DNA of 64,000 bases from Pseudomonadota bacterium (GTDB lineage Bacteria > Myxococcota_A > UBA796 > UBA9615): positions 97,019 to 161,018 of the forward strand of contig JAAESI010000112.1 in NCBI GenBank assembly GCA_024229515.1. The letters are read 5' to 3'. A program made the translations under genes and the position numbers. The notes beneath the pieces were generated by a model that was not told where the DNA came from, ran no database searches, and was given only the letters and a program-made list of their open reading frames with translations. Of the stretch, positions 17,511 to 29,437 are shown piece by piece. The first letter of the stretch is position 1; each line of letters starts with the position of its first letter.

Positions 17511-18688
17511 ACGGCCCACCGGGTCAAGGCCCGGACCCGACTCAGGGATCCCGATCGGTTTCGCCCCTGGCGGATCTTTGCCACGAGCCTCGCCGCGCCT
17601 CGGCGCTTGATCCCCACTCCCGCGAAGTCGGCCTGTTCCAGCCACGTGTTCAGCTCCCGCGTCCACGCGCTCGAGGCCATCGCCCGGTCCAGGTCGTGAA
17701 CCGGCCCTCGTGGGCTCAGGGGGATCGCGTCGGTCGACGCCGCCGGGGCGTGGCGCTGGAGCATGCGTCGTACGAGGCCGCGGTCCCATCGATCTTCCGC
17801 ATCGAGCGTGAGGCAGAAGGCCAGCAACGGCTCGTCCCACAGGATCGGGACCACGGGGGTGTGGGGGAGGCGTGACCGGGCCCCGCCCCAGGTGCCGCCG
17901 GCCTGGCGGGTCCAGAGGTTCTGCCAGGCGTCGCCCCCCGCCGGGGAGACCCACGCCGGGGGCGCGGGGATCTCGTCGTCCCAGGTCGGCGGGTGGAACG
18001 GCACCCCCAGCCGCTTCAAGCGACGGGCGGGGGAGGGGCCGGGGCGGACCGACGCCCCCCAGATCACATCACCGGAGGTCCCCGACAGGAGCACGTCGCA
18101 GGCTTCGGCCCACCCTTCGTCGGTCGAGGCCCCCGGAGCGGCGGCGGGGCCCCCGATCCCGTCGGTGGCGTGCCACACCCGCTCCTCGTGGAGCAGGGCG
18201 GCCTCCGGTGCGAACTCGCTGACCTCGTGCGGCAGCTCGAGCGCTTCGGCGACGCGCCGGGCGGTGGGGAGGTCGTCGCAGTCGGGGTCCCCGAAGGTGC
18301 CGGCCGAGCAGCCGTCCGGTCGAATGGCTGCCAGGGCCGCGGCCACGGCGCGCGAGTCGAGGCCCCCGCTGAGGGTCGTGCGCACCCGCCCGCCTCCATC
18401 GACGGCGCGCTGGACCGCCTCGCTCAGGAGGGCCCAGAGCCGATCCGCCCGCCCGTCGACGTCGAGGCTGTCCGGGTGGGTCGAGGGGGGCGCCAACGGC
18501 CACTCCGGGATCAGCGCCTCGACCCCCGTCAGGAGGGTGCGCCGTCCCGCCAGGTACCCGAACGCGAGGAGGTCGGAGATGCCGCGCGGATCGAGCGGCC
18601 GCCCACCCCGGAACGCCAGCAGGCTGTCGGACTCGGTGCCCGCGCCGTCGCGGAACCGCCGGACCAGCGGCGGGGGAAGAGGCGTCAC
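17507..18688 (-). CDS. stand-alone asparagine-synthase-type ATP-dependent amide-forming domain
   Basis: 393 residues, GTG start. The PP-loop [16 protein letters not shown] (SGGLDS at 107-112) marks the Asn_synthase C-domain, which adenylates a carboxylate. A second conserved part is [15 protein letters not shown] near residue 205. The N-terminal glutaminase domain of AsnB is absent, and no Cys2 nucleophile is present. Relatives without that domain include beta-lactam synthetase- and lasso-cyclase-like proteins, but no lasso precursor or McjB-like gene is nearby. It overlaps the threonine aldolase by GTGA and so should be in its operon, which hints at a small amino-acid substrate. The substrate is unknown. 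Confidence 0.8.
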   Translation of the reverse strand: MTPLPPPLVRRFRDGAGTESDSLLAFRGGRPLDPRGISDLLAFGYLAGRRTLLTGVEALIPEWPLAPPSTHPDSLDVDGRADRLWALLSEAVQRAVDGGGRVRTTLSGGLDSRAVAAALAAIRPDGCSAGTFGDPDCDDLPTARRVAEALELPHEVSEFAPEAALLHEERVWHATDGIGGPAAAPGASTDEGWAEACDVLLSGTSGDVIWGASVRPGPSPARRLKRLGVPFHPPTWDDEIPAPPAWVSPAGGDAWQNLWTRQAGGTWGGARSRLPHTPVVPILWDEPLLAFCLTLDAEDRWDRGLVRRMLQRHAPAASTDAIPLSPRGPVHDLDRAMASSAWTRELNTWLEQADFAGVGIKRRGAARLVAKIRQGRNRSGSLSRVRALTRWAV

Positions 18689-19734
18689 GCGCGCGCTGCG
18701 CCCAGGACCTCGCCGCTCGCGGCGATCGCGTGGTCGATCCCCGCGTCGTCCACGTCCAGGTGGGTGACGACGCGGATCACGGAGGGGCTGACTTTGATCA
18801 GGGCCACGCCGCGGTCCGCCATGCCGGAGACGAAGCCGTCCGCGTCCAGTCCGGTGCCGCCCAGATCGGCGTAGACCATGTTCGTTTCGACGGTCTGCAG
18901 ATCGACGGTCACGCCCGGGAACTCAGCCAGAGCCGCGCCGAGGCGCCGCGCGCGGGCGTGGTCGTCGGCCATCCGGTCCACGTGGTGCTCCAGCGCGTGG
19001 AGGCCCCCGGCGGCCAGGATCCCGGCCTGGCGCATGCCTCCGCCGAGCATCTTGCGGAAGCGGTGGGCGCGGTCGATGAAGGGCCGCGATCCGACCAGCA
19101 AGGATCCCACCGGGGCGCCCAGCCCCTTGCTCAGGCAGAAGGAGATCGAGTCGTATTCGGCGACGACATCGGCCACAGGCAGGCCCAGGCCGACCGCGGC
19201 GTTGAAGACCCGCGCGCCGTCCAGGTGCAGCCGAAGCTCGTGCTCGCGCGCCACGCCCGCGATCGCGCTCACGCGGGCGGGGGAGTAGATCGTCCCCCCG
19301 CCACGGTTGGCCGTGTTCTCCAGCGCGATCAGCTTGGTCACGGGGAAGTGGGACAGCCCCCCCTCGGGGCGGATCCCGCCGCGGACCTGGTCGGCGTCCA
19401 GCAGGCCGCGGGTGCCGTCCACGCAACGGATCGAGACCCCCGCCAACGCCGCGTACCCGCCGCCCTCGTACTGGTAGATGTGGGCCCCCGTCTCCACGAT
19501 GATCTCGTCGCCGGGCTCGGTGTGGGTGCGGATGGCGATCTGGTTCGCCATCGTGCCGCTGGGCACGAAGAGCGCCGCCTCTTTGCCCAGGAGCGCCGCG
19601 GAGCGCTCCTGGAGGGCGTTGACGGAGGGGTCGTCGCCGAAGACGTCGTCGCCCACGGAGGCGTGCGCCATCGCCTCCCGCATCGCGGGGGTGGGGCGGG
19701 TGATGGTGTCGGATCGCAGGTCGATGACGTTCAT
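18685..19734 (-). CDS. ltaE: low-specificity L-threonine aldolase
   Basis: 349 residues, normal length. It is a fold-type I PLP enzyme that cleaves threonine or allo-threonine to glycine and acetaldehyde. Visible features are the N-terminal [22 protein letters not shown] near 28-37, His84 for PLP stacking (GAHIYQYE), Asp172 in LHLDGAR and the PLP lysine K203 in [12 protein letters not shown]. It is cytoplasmic. A TACCCT box lies 14 nt upstream of the ATG. The downstream Asn-synthase-domain gene overlaps by four bases. Confidence 0.95.
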   Translation of the reverse strand: MNVIDLRSDTITRPTPAMREAMAHASVGDDVFGDDPSVNALQERSAALLGKEAALFVPSGTMANQIAIRTHTEPGDEIIVETGAHIYQYEGGGYAALAGVSIRCVDGTRGLLDADQVRGGIRPEGGLSHFPVTKLIALENTANRGGGTIYSPARVSAIAGVAREHELRLHLDGARVFNAAVGLGLPVADVVAEYDSISFCLSKGLGAPVGSLLVGSRPFIDRAHRFRKMLGGGMRQAGILAAGGLHALEHHVDRMADDHARARRLGAALAEFPGVTVDLQTVETNMVYADLGGTGLDADGFVSGMADRGVALIKVSPSVIRVVTHLDVDDAGIDHAIAASGEVLGAARA

Positions 19735-19742
19735 TTCGGGGC

Positions 19743-19748
19743 AGGGTA
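19743..19748 (-). promoter_or_regulatory. -10-like box TACCCT for the threonine aldolase gene
   Basis: Read on the minus strand, its first base (19748) is 14 nt before the ATG at 19734. The gap between this start and the divergent lipoprotein gene is 126 bp. Confidence 0.4.
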
Positions 19749-19860
19749 CATGCCCCCGAGACCCGGGCCGATCGCTGCACTCTTGCCCCCTTGCCCTGGA
19801 TTCGCCCGATTCCTTCTGCTACACCCCGCCCCGCAACGCCGAGGAGGCGAAGGGAACAAC

Positions 19861-20697
19861 ATGCTGAAGATTCGACTTGAGACGCTCACCGCTGCGCTGA
19901 TGATGCTTGCGGGCCTTGCCTTTGTCGGTACCACGACCATGACCATGGGCTGCAGCCACAGCGACGACGACGACGCCACGTCGGACGACGACGACACGAC
20001 CCCCGCGGACGATGACGACGACGACGACGACGATGACGCCACGGACGACGACGACGACGCTCCCGAGGGTCTGGAGACCTGCAACGAGACCGGCGGCCAG
20101 ACGCTGGTCCAGAACGGCACGCTGACGTGCGGTGGCGACGAGGGTCTCGAGTGGGACTGGTACACCGTCAACGTCGAGGCCGGTGACTGCATCGACATCT
20201 TCTCCGACAACGACGCCGGCGCCGCCGACCTCCTCGCCCTGGCCGTGGACGCCGACCTCGAGACCGCCTACGGCCTCGCGGACGACTACTCCCAGCTGGA
20301 CGATGAGGCTCCGTGCACCGTGGACACGTGGAATGGCTTCGCCTGCCCCGCCGCGTCCGTGACCGCCGCGTCGGCTGGTGCCTTCCGCATCGCCATCGGC
20401 CAGTGGGGCGGCGACGGCTGCACCGAGGGTGCCGGCTACTCGATCAGCTTCGCGCTGAACGGTGTCGACCTCGAGGCCGCTCAGACGCACGACAACGCTT
20501 CGCTCGACGCCTTCTTCGCCGACCCGGGCACCCCCGGTGACGACGACGACAGCACCGGCGACGACGACGACGACGACAGCGCTGACGATGACGACAGCGC
20601 TGGCGACGACGACGACTCGAGCGCTGGTGACGACGACGACTCGAGCGCTGGTGACGACGACGACAGCGGCGACGACGACGACTCGAGCGCCGAGTAG
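19861..20697 (+). CDS. Asp-rich lipoprotein, paralogue of the next gene
   Basis: 278 residues. A lipobox TMGC with Cys31 is followed by an acidic linker of DDDD blocks (residues ~34-60). A compact domain of about 110 residues follows ([40 protein letters not shown]), which resembles a pre-peptidase-type beta-sandwich. The last 55 residues are again DDDDS blocks. GAGGAGGCGAAGGGA precedes the ATG, giving a good ribosome-binding site. It shares the central domain closely with the next gene (20722). The role is unknown; the acidic arms may bind Ca2+ or act as surface spacers. Confidence 0.88.
   Translation: MLKIRLETLTAALMMLAGLAFVGTTTMTMGCSHSDDDDATSDDDDTTPADDDDDDDDDDATDDDDDAPEGLETCNETGGQTLVQNGTLTCGGDEGLEWDWYTVNVEAGDCIDIFSDNDAGAADLLALAVDADLETAYGLADDYSQLDDEAPCTVDTWNGFACPAASVTAASAGAFRIAIGQWGGDGCTEGAGYSISFALNGVDLEAAQTHDNASLDAFFADPGTPGDDDDSTGDDDDDDSADDDDSAGDDDDSSAGDDDDSSAGDDDDSGDDDDSSAE
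20529..20694 (+). repeat. 24-bp direct repeats encoding DDDDSSAG
   Basis: The 3' end of the lipoprotein gene consists of repeated GAC codons joined by AGCGCTGGT or TCGAGCGCTGGT. Two 24-bp copies near 20608-20660 are almost identical. Such tracts expand and contract easily. Confidence 0.8.
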
Positions 20698-20721
20698 TCA
20701 GACCCGAAGGGAGCAGGACTG

Positions 20722-23044
<2,323 letters not shown>

Positions 23045-23058
23045 TCCCCGGAGCACCA

Positions 23059-25089
23059 ATGCGCCTTCGCGCCTTCTTGCTCGCCGCCGCGCTGCTGGCC
23101 CTGTCCGCGTGCGGAGGCGGTTCGACCCCCACCGCAGCCCCCACCGACGCCCTCGGACAGCCTGGAACCTCCGGCGAGGTTGCCTCCGCGCTCGAGGACG
23201 AGGCGCTGGCGGGCCAGGCCATGGCCCTGCTGCGAGCCTCCACCTTCGGCGGAGACGCCGCCGCTCCCGCGGCCCTCGAAGCGCTCCCCGGACGACGCGT
23301 GTTCGCCTGCTCGTACCAGGAGGACCCGACTTCCGTGTGCGCCACCGGCGTCGGCGGGAACCTCGCGGAGTCCTTCGCCGCGGCCGGGACCGCGCTCAAG
23401 GCGGCCGGCGGGACCCGCATCGAGGCGGGGGACGCGCGGCTGAAGTTCGACGTCACGCTCCGCACCGAGGACCACACCTTCAAGCGCAAGATCGACAAGC
23501 CCAAGAAGCGTGACGTCGCGCTGTACGGCTACTGGATCGTGGACGCCAACGGCCAGGTCGGCTGGGTGCTCCCCAGCGAGCTGCTGGAGAAGGAGATCTT
23601 CAGCAACCGCAAGGGCCAGAAGGGCATCGCCCGCAAGAAGGTCGAGAAGCACGCCCGCAAGCGCAACCCGGACCTGGGCAGCCTGGACGAGGAGTTCGCC
23701 TACACCCGCTTCTGGACCATCCCGTGGGTGGAGAAGGACGGTGAGGGGGTCTTCCGGCTGTACCGCCTGCACCCCCACGAGTTCGCCAGCACCGACCCCG
23801 ACGTGCTCCTGCAGCGCATCGTCTGGGCCCAGGACTACCTGATGTCCTCGGTCTCGGCCGACGGCAAGATTCGCTACACGTACAAGACGGCCCGGGACCG
23901 CGACAGCAGCTCCTACAACCTGCTGCGCCACGGCGGCACGACCTACTCGATGCTGCAGGCCTACGACCGCACCCGGTACGAGCCGTACCTGAGGGCGTCG
24001 GAGCAGGCGTTCCAGTACCTCTTCAAGCACACGGACACCGACGAGCGGACCGGCCCCTTCCTGCCCAAGAGCCACGCCAGCCACGGCACGAGCAAGTTCA
24101 TCGTCAGCCCCGGCGGCAAGGTGAAGCTCGGGGGCGCGGGCCTCGCGCTGGTGATGATCGACCAGTACGTCGAGGCCACCGGGGACACGGAGAAGTACCG
24201 CACCGAAGCGGTGCAGTTCGCTCGGTTCCTCGCCGCTTCGCAGACGGAGACGGGCGAGTTCCTCTACTTCCCGCCGCGCACCCCCGGCGGTCCGCTGACC
24301 AGCACCGACGGCAGCGCCTACTACCCCGGCGAGGCCATCCTGGGCCTGATCCGGCTGTACTCCTGGGACAAGAACCCGCTCTGGCTGGAGACGGCGGTCC
24401 GGGCCGCGGACTGGCTCATCGACGTGCGCGACAAGGGCAAGGACGAGCGGCGGCTGGCCAACGATCACTGGCTGATGCTGGCCCTCAGCTACCTGTATCA
24501 CTACACCCAGGATCAGCGGTACGTGGACCACTCCATGAACCTCTGCCGGGCGGTGGAGTACCAGTACAACAAGAACAAGCCGGCCTGGGAGAACGGGGCC
24601 TACCCGGACTTCCAGGGGGGCTACTACGACCCGCCCCGCAGCACGCCGGCGGCGACCCGCGGCGAGGGCCTCGGCGCGGTGCTGGACACCTGCGCGCTCG
24701 CGGGACGCGACGACTGCGATTGGATCGAGCACCTGCTGCAGGAGACCGTGCGCCACGAGATGCTCAGCCAGTACGACCCCGACATGATGTTCTGGATTCG
24801 GAACCGCAAGAAGGCGTTCGGCGGCTGGAACGGCGGCCTGCTCGACATGGAGATCCGCAACGACTTCGTGCAGCACAACATGAGCTCGCTGATCGGGCTC
24901 GAGCGCCACATCCGACGCCAGAGCGGCACGGTGCTTCCCGGCGGACCGGGCTACACCGAGCGCGCGTTGGCGGGTGAGGTCGAGTGGTCGGGCGTGCCCA
25001 AGGAGCAGCTGGACGGCCTGCGGGCCGACACCGTGCGCTACCGGGGCAGCACCCGGTGGGAGACGGCGCCCGCCGCCCCCAAGGAGTGA
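23059..25089 (+). CDS. lipoprotein with six-hairpin (alpha/alpha) toroid domain
   Basis: 676 residues. A lipobox (LLALSAC) follows the signal peptide MRLRAFLLAAALLALSAC. An N-terminal beta-rich domain (about 60-220) precedes a long helical region (about 250-640) with repeated Tyr/Trp-rich hairpins, such as SYNLLRHGGTTYSML, YFPPRTPGGPL, YYPGEAILGLIRLY and WLMLALSYLYHYT, typical of six-hairpin glycosidases and C5-epimerase-type toroids. It may act on an extracellular polysaccharide. No catalytic residue set can be named. CGGAG six bases before the ATG is the ribosome-binding site. It follows thiC by 14 bp, without an evident functional link. Confidence 0.82.
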   Translation: MRLRAFLLAAALLALSACGGGSTPTAAPTDALGQPGTSGEVASALEDEALAGQAMALLRASTFGGDAAAPAALEALPGRRVFACSYQEDPTSVCATGVGGNLAESFAAAGTALKAAGGTRIEAGDARLKFDVTLRTEDHTFKRKIDKPKKRDVALYGYWIVDANGQVGWVLPSELLEKEIFSNRKGQKGIARKKVEKHARKRNPDLGSLDEEFAYTRFWTIPWVEKDGEGVFRLYRLHPHEFASTDPDVLLQRIVWAQDYLMSSVSADGKIRYTYKTARDRDSSSYNLLRHGGTTYSMLQAYDRTRYEPYLRASEQAFQYLFKHTDTDERTGPFLPKSHASHGTSKFIVSPGGKVKLGGAGLALVMIDQYVEATGDTEKYRTEAVQFARFLAASQTETGEFLYFPPRTPGGPLTSTDGSAYYPGEAILGLIRLYSWDKNPLWLETAVRAADWLIDVRDKGKDERRLANDHWLMLALSYLYHYTQDQRYVDHSMNLCRAVEYQYNKNKPAWENGAYPDFQGGYYDPPRSTPAATRGEGLGAVLDTCALAGRDDCDWIEHLLQETVRHEMLSQYDPDMMFWIRNRKKAFGGWNGGLLDMEIRNDFVQHNMSSLIGLERHIRRQSGTVLPGGPGYTERALAGEVEWSGVPKEQLDGLRADTVRYRGSTRWETAPAAPKE

Positions 25090-25125
25090 GTCGCCAGGAC
25101 TGCTTCGGCGTTTCCTGTCCTTGGT

Positions 25126-25659
25126 CTAGCCCAACTGAAGTTGCTTCGCGAGTCGGAACGCCATCAGCGCGACCGGCGCGGCCCCCATGCCGGCCATCAT
25201 CAACGCGGCTGCGCCGGGGAAGACGCCCTCCACCGCCGAGCCCGGGCGGCCTTGTCGGGATCGACGGAATCCCCAGCCCGCGAAGCCCATCGCAGCTAGG
25301 CCGAAGCCCGCCGAGAATCCCCCCAGGATCGAGCCCGCCGCCGCCGCCTGGGTGGGCAGCGCTCCGCCCGCGGCGCCGATGATCAGCAGCACCGCCGCGG
25401 CTCCGAACGAGAACAGCAGCCGCACCGCCCACCGGCCCCGCCGGATGCAGTCGCGGGCAGCCTTGCGCGCCTTCTCGGCGTCGCTCCAGGGCACCCCCTC
25501 GCGGAACAGCAGGCTCTTGCACTGCACGCAGATGTCGCCGCTGACGATGCATCCGGTGCAGACGAAGGTGCCGCACCGCGCACAGGCCATCGCCGCCGGG
25601 CGATCGGCATGGTGAACGCATCGCGCGGCCGTTGGGTTCGTCATCCTGCTAGGTTCCAA
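25126..25659 (-). CDS. B-box-type zinc-finger membrane protein
   Basis: 177 residues. The N-terminal 45 residues hold a zinc-binding module C-x-H-H...C-x2-C...C-x2-C...C-x2-C (CVHH, CARC, CTGC, CVQC), as in bacterial B-box proteins. Three or four hydrophobic segments follow at about 77-100, 105-130 and 143-170. Such proteins are predicted inner-membrane proteins of unknown function. An internal ATG five codons on (25644) is an alternative start. The 5' end is separated from the divergent plus-strand gene by two bases. Confidence 0.8.
   Translation of the reverse strand: MEPSRMTNPTAARCVHHADRPAAMACARCGTFVCTGCIVSGDICVQCKSLLFREGVPWSDAEKARKAARDCIRRGRWAVRLLFSFGAAAVLLIIGAAGGALPTQAAAAGSILGGFSAGFGLAAMGFAGWGFRRSRQGRPGSAVEGVFPGAAALMMAGMGAAPVALMAFRLAKQLQLG
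25650..25655 (+). promoter_or_regulatory. -10-like box TAGGTT
   Basis: The first base is 12 nt upstream of the ATG at 25662, with no Shine-Dalgarno between. It overlaps the first codons of the divergent zinc-finger gene. Confidence 0.4.
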
Positions 25660-25661
25660 CG

Positions 25662-26294
25662 ATGGACTCCGCCCTTCTGCTGCGCAACCGGAGCGTCCAC
25701 CGGGTCGTCGTTGGCGTCCCCGAGGGACACACCCACGTACGAGCCCGGATCGAGACCTCGTCCGGTGACGTCATTATGCTTCAGGAGGCGACTCTTGCCG
25801 CCCTCTGTCGCGCGTACGTCGATGTCACCACCCACCCCCGAAAGCACGCGGTCGAGCTCGTCTCGGCCTCGTTGACCGACGGCAAGGATGGCTTCGCGCA
25901 GTGGCAGCTCCTGGAAGCCGCGACGGCCGAGGAGCAGCTCCGGGCCGAGCTCGCGGCGCCCCCGCCGAGCGTGCCGGACGATGCCGAGTCGGCGTTCGTG
26001 GAGACCCAGCCGGAGGTCGCCCCCCTGGGCCCCGACGGCACCACCAGCGACGGACCCCTGGGCCCCACCCCGCTGGCGTCTGCGCCGGGGGACGTGACCA
26101 TGCCGGTGCCGCGCGAGCAGCTGCTCGGCCCCGAAGGGATGAAGACCGACCACGGCCGCCCCGAGGCCGACGATCTGGAGCTGGACGCCGCGGAAGCCGA
26201 CGACGGCCCCGTTTTCGGCGACACCCCGACCCTCCACAGCAAGCCGCGCGCCAAGGCCAAGCGCCGCAAGTCCAAGGACCGTGGCAAGAAGTAG
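25662..26294 (+). CDS. hypothetical cytoplasmic protein with disordered tail
   Basis: 210 residues. The first ~85 form a compact alpha/beta region (VHRVVVGVPEGHTHVRARIE, then LQEATLAALCRAYVDV), similar in style to PilZ-like or small regulatory domains, but I cannot assign it. Residues 95-185 are Pro/Asp/Glu-rich and probably disordered, and the C-terminus is highly basic (KPRAKAKRRKSKDRGKK). The last 14 bases overlap the phospholipase-D-like gene. Confidence 0.75.
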   Translation: MDSALLLRNRSVHRVVVGVPEGHTHVRARIETSSGDVIMLQEATLAALCRAYVDVTTHPRKHAVELVSASLTDGKDGFAQWQLLEAATAEEQLRAELAAPPPSVPDDAESAFVETQPEVAPLGPDGTTSDGPLGPTPLASAPGDVTMPVPREQLLGPEGMKTDHGRPEADDLELDAAEADDGPVFGDTPTLHSKPRAKAKRRKSKDRGKK

Positions 26295-27315
26295 CGCACT
26301 CCTGGGGATGCTCTTGCTGGTCGCGTGCGCCGCTCCGACGGAGCCGGAGCCGACCGGTTCGTCCACCGACCTCGTCTGTGATCGGGGCTACGCCGGCGCG
26401 TTGACCCGGCTCGCCGAGGGGGCCGAGGACAAGCTCGACGTGGCCCAGTGGGAGCTGTTCGTCAGCTCGACGACCGATCGGGTGGTGGAAGACCTCGCGG
26501 CGGCGGCGGCGCGCGGGGTGCGCGTGCGGGTGCTGCTGGACGAGACCATCGACGACAACATCACCGCCATCGCCCGCCTCGAGGACCTCGGCATCGAAGC
26601 CCGCACCGACGGGTCGGAGTCGACCAAGCTCCACGTCAAGATGCTCATCGCCGACGACGGCGCCGCCGCCCTCGTCGGATCGACCAACTGGTCCGCCTCG
26701 TCGATCGACATCAACCGCGAGTGCAACCTCCGCCTGGAGGGAGACGCGGCGCGGTACTTGGCCGGTTGGTACGACAGCCTGTGGGACGACCCGCACGGCC
26801 GGGACGCGCCCGCGATCGCCCAGCTGGCCGACGCCACCACCGTCGCGCTCGTGGACGACGACCTGCTGCCGGCGCTGGTGGACCGCATCGACGCCGCCAC
26901 CGAGCGCGTCGACTTCACGCTGTACGCGACCTACCTGCAGCCCACGAACCTGGACGCCCCCGCCATGCAGGTGTTCGGGGCGCTGGGGGACGCCGCCGGG
27001 CGCGGCGTGCCGGTTCGAGGGGTGGCGGACTGGTCGAACTGGAACGACACCAACAACGCCAGCAACACCGAGGCGGTCCAGTGGCTGCGCGACCGGGGGG
27101 TCGAGATCCGCTGGGATCGCACCTCCATCAACATGCACGCCAAGACCTTCGCCATCGACGACGTCGTCCAGATCCAGTCCGCCAACGTCTCCACCAGCGG
27201 CTTCGAGACGAACCGCGAAGGGGGTGCGTGGACGGCGGACCCCGACGTGCTGACGGACTTCGACGCCTGGTACGCCGGACTCTGGGGCGAGTCGACCGAG
27301 GAACCCCCGCTGTGA
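26281..27315 (+). CDS. phospholipase D-like lipoprotein with two HKD motifs
   Basis: 344 residues, GTG start overlapping the previous gene by 14 bases. A lipobox (LLLVAC) anchors it. Two PLD active-site motifs are present: HVKMLIADD followed by GSTNWS (about residues 120-140) and HAKTFAIDD followed by QSANVSTSGF (about 285-305), each HxKx4D. The pair forms the catalytic pocket of PLD-type phosphodiesterases, phospholipases or cardiolipin synthase-like transferases. Being outside the cytoplasm, it may act on phospholipid or nucleic acid; the substrate is open. It shares a GTGA overlap with the TlpA-type lipoprotein. Confidence 0.88.
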   Translation: MARSSALLGMLLLVACAAPTEPEPTGSSTDLVCDRGYAGALTRLAEGAEDKLDVAQWELFVSSTTDRVVEDLAAAAARGVRVRVLLDETIDDNITAIARLEDLGIEARTDGSESTKLHVKMLIADDGAAALVGSTNWSASSIDINRECNLRLEGDAARYLAGWYDSLWDDPHGRDAPAIAQLADATTVALVDDDLLPALVDRIDAATERVDFTLYATYLQPTNLDAPAMQVFGALGDAAGRGVPVRGVADWSNWNDTNNASNTEAVQWLRDRGVEIRWDRTSINMHAKTFAIDDVVQIQSANVSTSGFETNREGGAWTADPDVLTDFDAWYAGLWGESTEEPPL

Positions 27316-29393
27316 ACCGATTCGCCCTGGCCCTGGTGCCGCTGCTGCTGACCTCGTGTGTCCGCTCCTACGACCCGATCGTGGTGCTGACACCGCCGGT
27401 GCCGGTGCAGGAGCGCTCCGGCTGGCTGATGAACCGCGCCCAGATCCACCAGTGGGACTGGGAGCTGGCGGAAGCGCAGGACGCGCTCGCTGGCGCGCTC
27501 CGGGACGATCCCCACGAGGGCTACACGCACCAGCTGATCGGGGCGACGCTGGCCCACGGCTTCGGGCTCGGTGACGAGACCGTCGCGGTCTACGCCTACC
27601 TGGAGGAGGTGCAGCCGGAGGACCCCGCCCACGCCATGCACGGCGCGCTGGCGACGTTGGAGCTCCATCGCACCGACCGGTTCAGCGGTCCCACCGCCGG
27701 CTGGTTCGTCGAGCTTATGGCGGCGATGGAGGCGCTCGCGACCGACGAGAACGTGGACGAGCGCACCCGGTTCGAGGCCCTCATCGCGCGTCGCAACCTG
27801 CTGTTCTTGATGAAGGACCCGGCCGCCGCCCGGGCCGAGGGGACCGCCGCTCACGAGCTCCTTCCCGACCGGCTCCAGGGGCGCATCACCGCGCTGGCGC
27901 AGGCACGACGAGACAAGGACCTGGCGCGTCAGGTGGAGCTCTGTGCCGAGATCATCAGGACGGACCCGTGGGCCGTGGAGGCCTGCAGCATCGCCGCGGT
28001 CGGCCAGCTGGAGGAGATCAACCCGCTGGTCGCGGTGATCGCTCCCGACGCGCCTCAGGACCGCGTCATCGCCAACGAGCTGCACAAGTACTACAAGCGG
28101 ACCAAGCAGGATGAGCTCCGCACCGAGCTGGTCGCCGCCGTCCGCGCCGTCCAGCCCGACTTCGTGCCCGTGAACCCTTCCAAGTGGTACACGCGGAGCG
28201 CGTTCACCGGCAGCCAGCACTACGACCTGCTGCGCGGCTCCAACCAGTCGCTGGGCATCGAGAACCTGACCGACCGGATGGCCAAGCTCGACGAGCTCGC
28301 CGCGCTGGTCCCCGACCCGTTGGAGGCCGACCTCGGCGTGGAGCGGTGGTTCCGCGCGCGCTACGTCACCGCCGACAAGATGGGCGACGCAGCGGTCAAG
28401 CGGTCGGCCCTGGCCGGACTCTGCGAGGTCTCCGACGACCCCCGCTGGTGCCTGGAGCTGGCGGCCGCCGCCGATGGGGTCGAAGGGCTCGAGGCGGCGC
28501 AGAAGGCGCTCGAGCTCCTGGACGGTGAGCTCCAGTGGCGCCCCGCCCCAAGGGGCAAGGCGCGCTTCGACTTCACCCGGTGGGCCGAGCGGCAGATCAC
28601 GGACGTAGCCGCAGCCCGGGCCCGCGAGGCGGAGCTGCTGCCGACCGTGCCGGACGCCTCCGCGTACGGCGGCACGATGCTGCCGCGCTGGCCCACCAGC
28701 CTGGACGACGGCGACGCCTGGACAGCGTTGGCGATCTCCGAGGGGCTGTCGGATGGACTCGCGGTGCACGCCGCCCTCCACGCCTTCGCCGTGACCGGAA
28801 CCGCTCCCGAAGGCTGGTTCGAGTCCGTGCTTCCCCGGTTCGGCCGCCTCTTCCCGATGGTGACGGCCTCCGGCGTGCAGCCGGCGCAGGCGTTCGGCGC
28901 GGCCGCGGCAGCTCGCAAGGCCGCCCTGGATGCGGGCCCCGCGCCGGAGCGGGGAGCGCATCCGTTCGTGGGGAAGCCCGCCCCCGCGCTGGAGGTGACC
29001 GACCTCGAGGGCAACCCGATCTCGCTGGCGGACCTGCAGGGGCGGGTCGTGCTGGTGGACTTCTGGGCGACGTGGTGCGGTCCCTGCATCAAGGAGATGC
29101 CCGAGCTTCAGGCGACGCTGGACCGCCTCGGCGACGAGCCGGTGACCCTGCTGGCGCTGTCGGTGGATGACGCCGTCGATCCGGTGGCTCCGTTCATCGC
29201 CCAGCGCGGCTTTGAGTTCGACGTCGCCTGGATCGGAACCACGGGCCCGAAGCAGGAGTGGATGGTGAAGGGAATCCCATCGCTGTTCGTGATCGGACCC
29301 GACGGAGTGGTGCGCAACCACCACCAGGGCTTCCGGTCCGGAGTGGGTGAGATAGTCGAAGCTGAGGTGCGAGCGCTCCTGGGCCAACCATAG
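27312..29393 (+). CDS. lipoprotein with helical repeats and C-terminal TlpA-type thioredoxin domain
   Basis: 693 residues, GTG start inside the upstream stop. The signal NRFALALVPLLLTSC has a lipobox. The first 530 residues are helical and TPR-like (WELAEAQDALAGALRDDP, ARAEGTAAHELLPDRL). The C-terminal 150 residues are a TlpA/ResA-like thioredoxin fold beginning GKPAPALEVTDLEG, with the redox motif WATWCGPC and the cis-proline segment KGIPSLFVIGPDG. It should act in the periplasm on disulfides or as a reductant for a partner, with the helical part selecting that partner. Confidence 0.9.
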   Translation: MNRFALALVPLLLTSCVRSYDPIVVLTPPVPVQERSGWLMNRAQIHQWDWELAEAQDALAGALRDDPHEGYTHQLIGATLAHGFGLGDETVAVYAYLEEVQPEDPAHAMHGALATLELHRTDRFSGPTAGWFVELMAAMEALATDENVDERTRFEALIARRNLLFLMKDPAAARAEGTAAHELLPDRLQGRITALAQARRDKDLARQVELCAEIIRTDPWAVEACSIAAVGQLEEINPLVAVIAPDAPQDRVIANELHKYYKRTKQDELRTELVAAVRAVQPDFVPVNPSKWYTRSAFTGSQHYDLLRGSNQSLGIENLTDRMAKLDELAALVPDPLEADLGVERWFRARYVTADKMGDAAVKRSALAGLCEVSDDPRWCLELAAAADGVEGLEAAQKALELLDGELQWRPAPRGKARFDFTRWAERQITDVAAARAREAELLPTVPDASAYGGTMLPRWPTSLDDGDAWTALAISEGLSDGLAVHAALHAFAVTGTAPEGWFESVLPRFGRLFPMVTASGVQPAQAFGAAAAARKAALDAGPAPERGAHPFVGKPAPALEVTDLEGNPISLADLQGRVVLVDFWATWCGPCIKEMPELQATLDRLGDEPVTLLALSVDDAVDPVAPFIAQRGFEFDVAWIGTTGPKQEWMVKGIPSLFVIGPDGVVRNHHQGFRSGVGEIVEAEVRALLGQP

Positions 29394-29401
29394 TTGAATC
29401 G

Positions 29402-29430
29402 TTGTGTCAAGAGTCTTGATGTGCTAGAAG
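29402..29430 (+). promoter_or_regulatory. possible sigma70-type promoter
   Basis: TTGTGT (29402-29407) and TAGAAG (29425-29430) are separated by 17 bases in an unusually AT-rich gap. The ATG of the next gene is 13 bases from the start of the second box, and GAAGG within it can also serve as Shine-Dalgarno. Confidence 0.3.
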
Positions 29431-29437
29431 GCGCAAT

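Noticed and set aside
17507..18688. Lasso-peptide cyclase (McjC-like) assignment
   Set aside because: No McjB-like protease, leader-binding protein or precursor peptide is nearby; the neighbour is a threonine aldolase.
25094..25124. Imperfect inverted repeat between convergent genes as a bidirectional terminator
   Set aside because: The stem has a bulge, the loop is 16 bases and no T tract follows; too weak to call.
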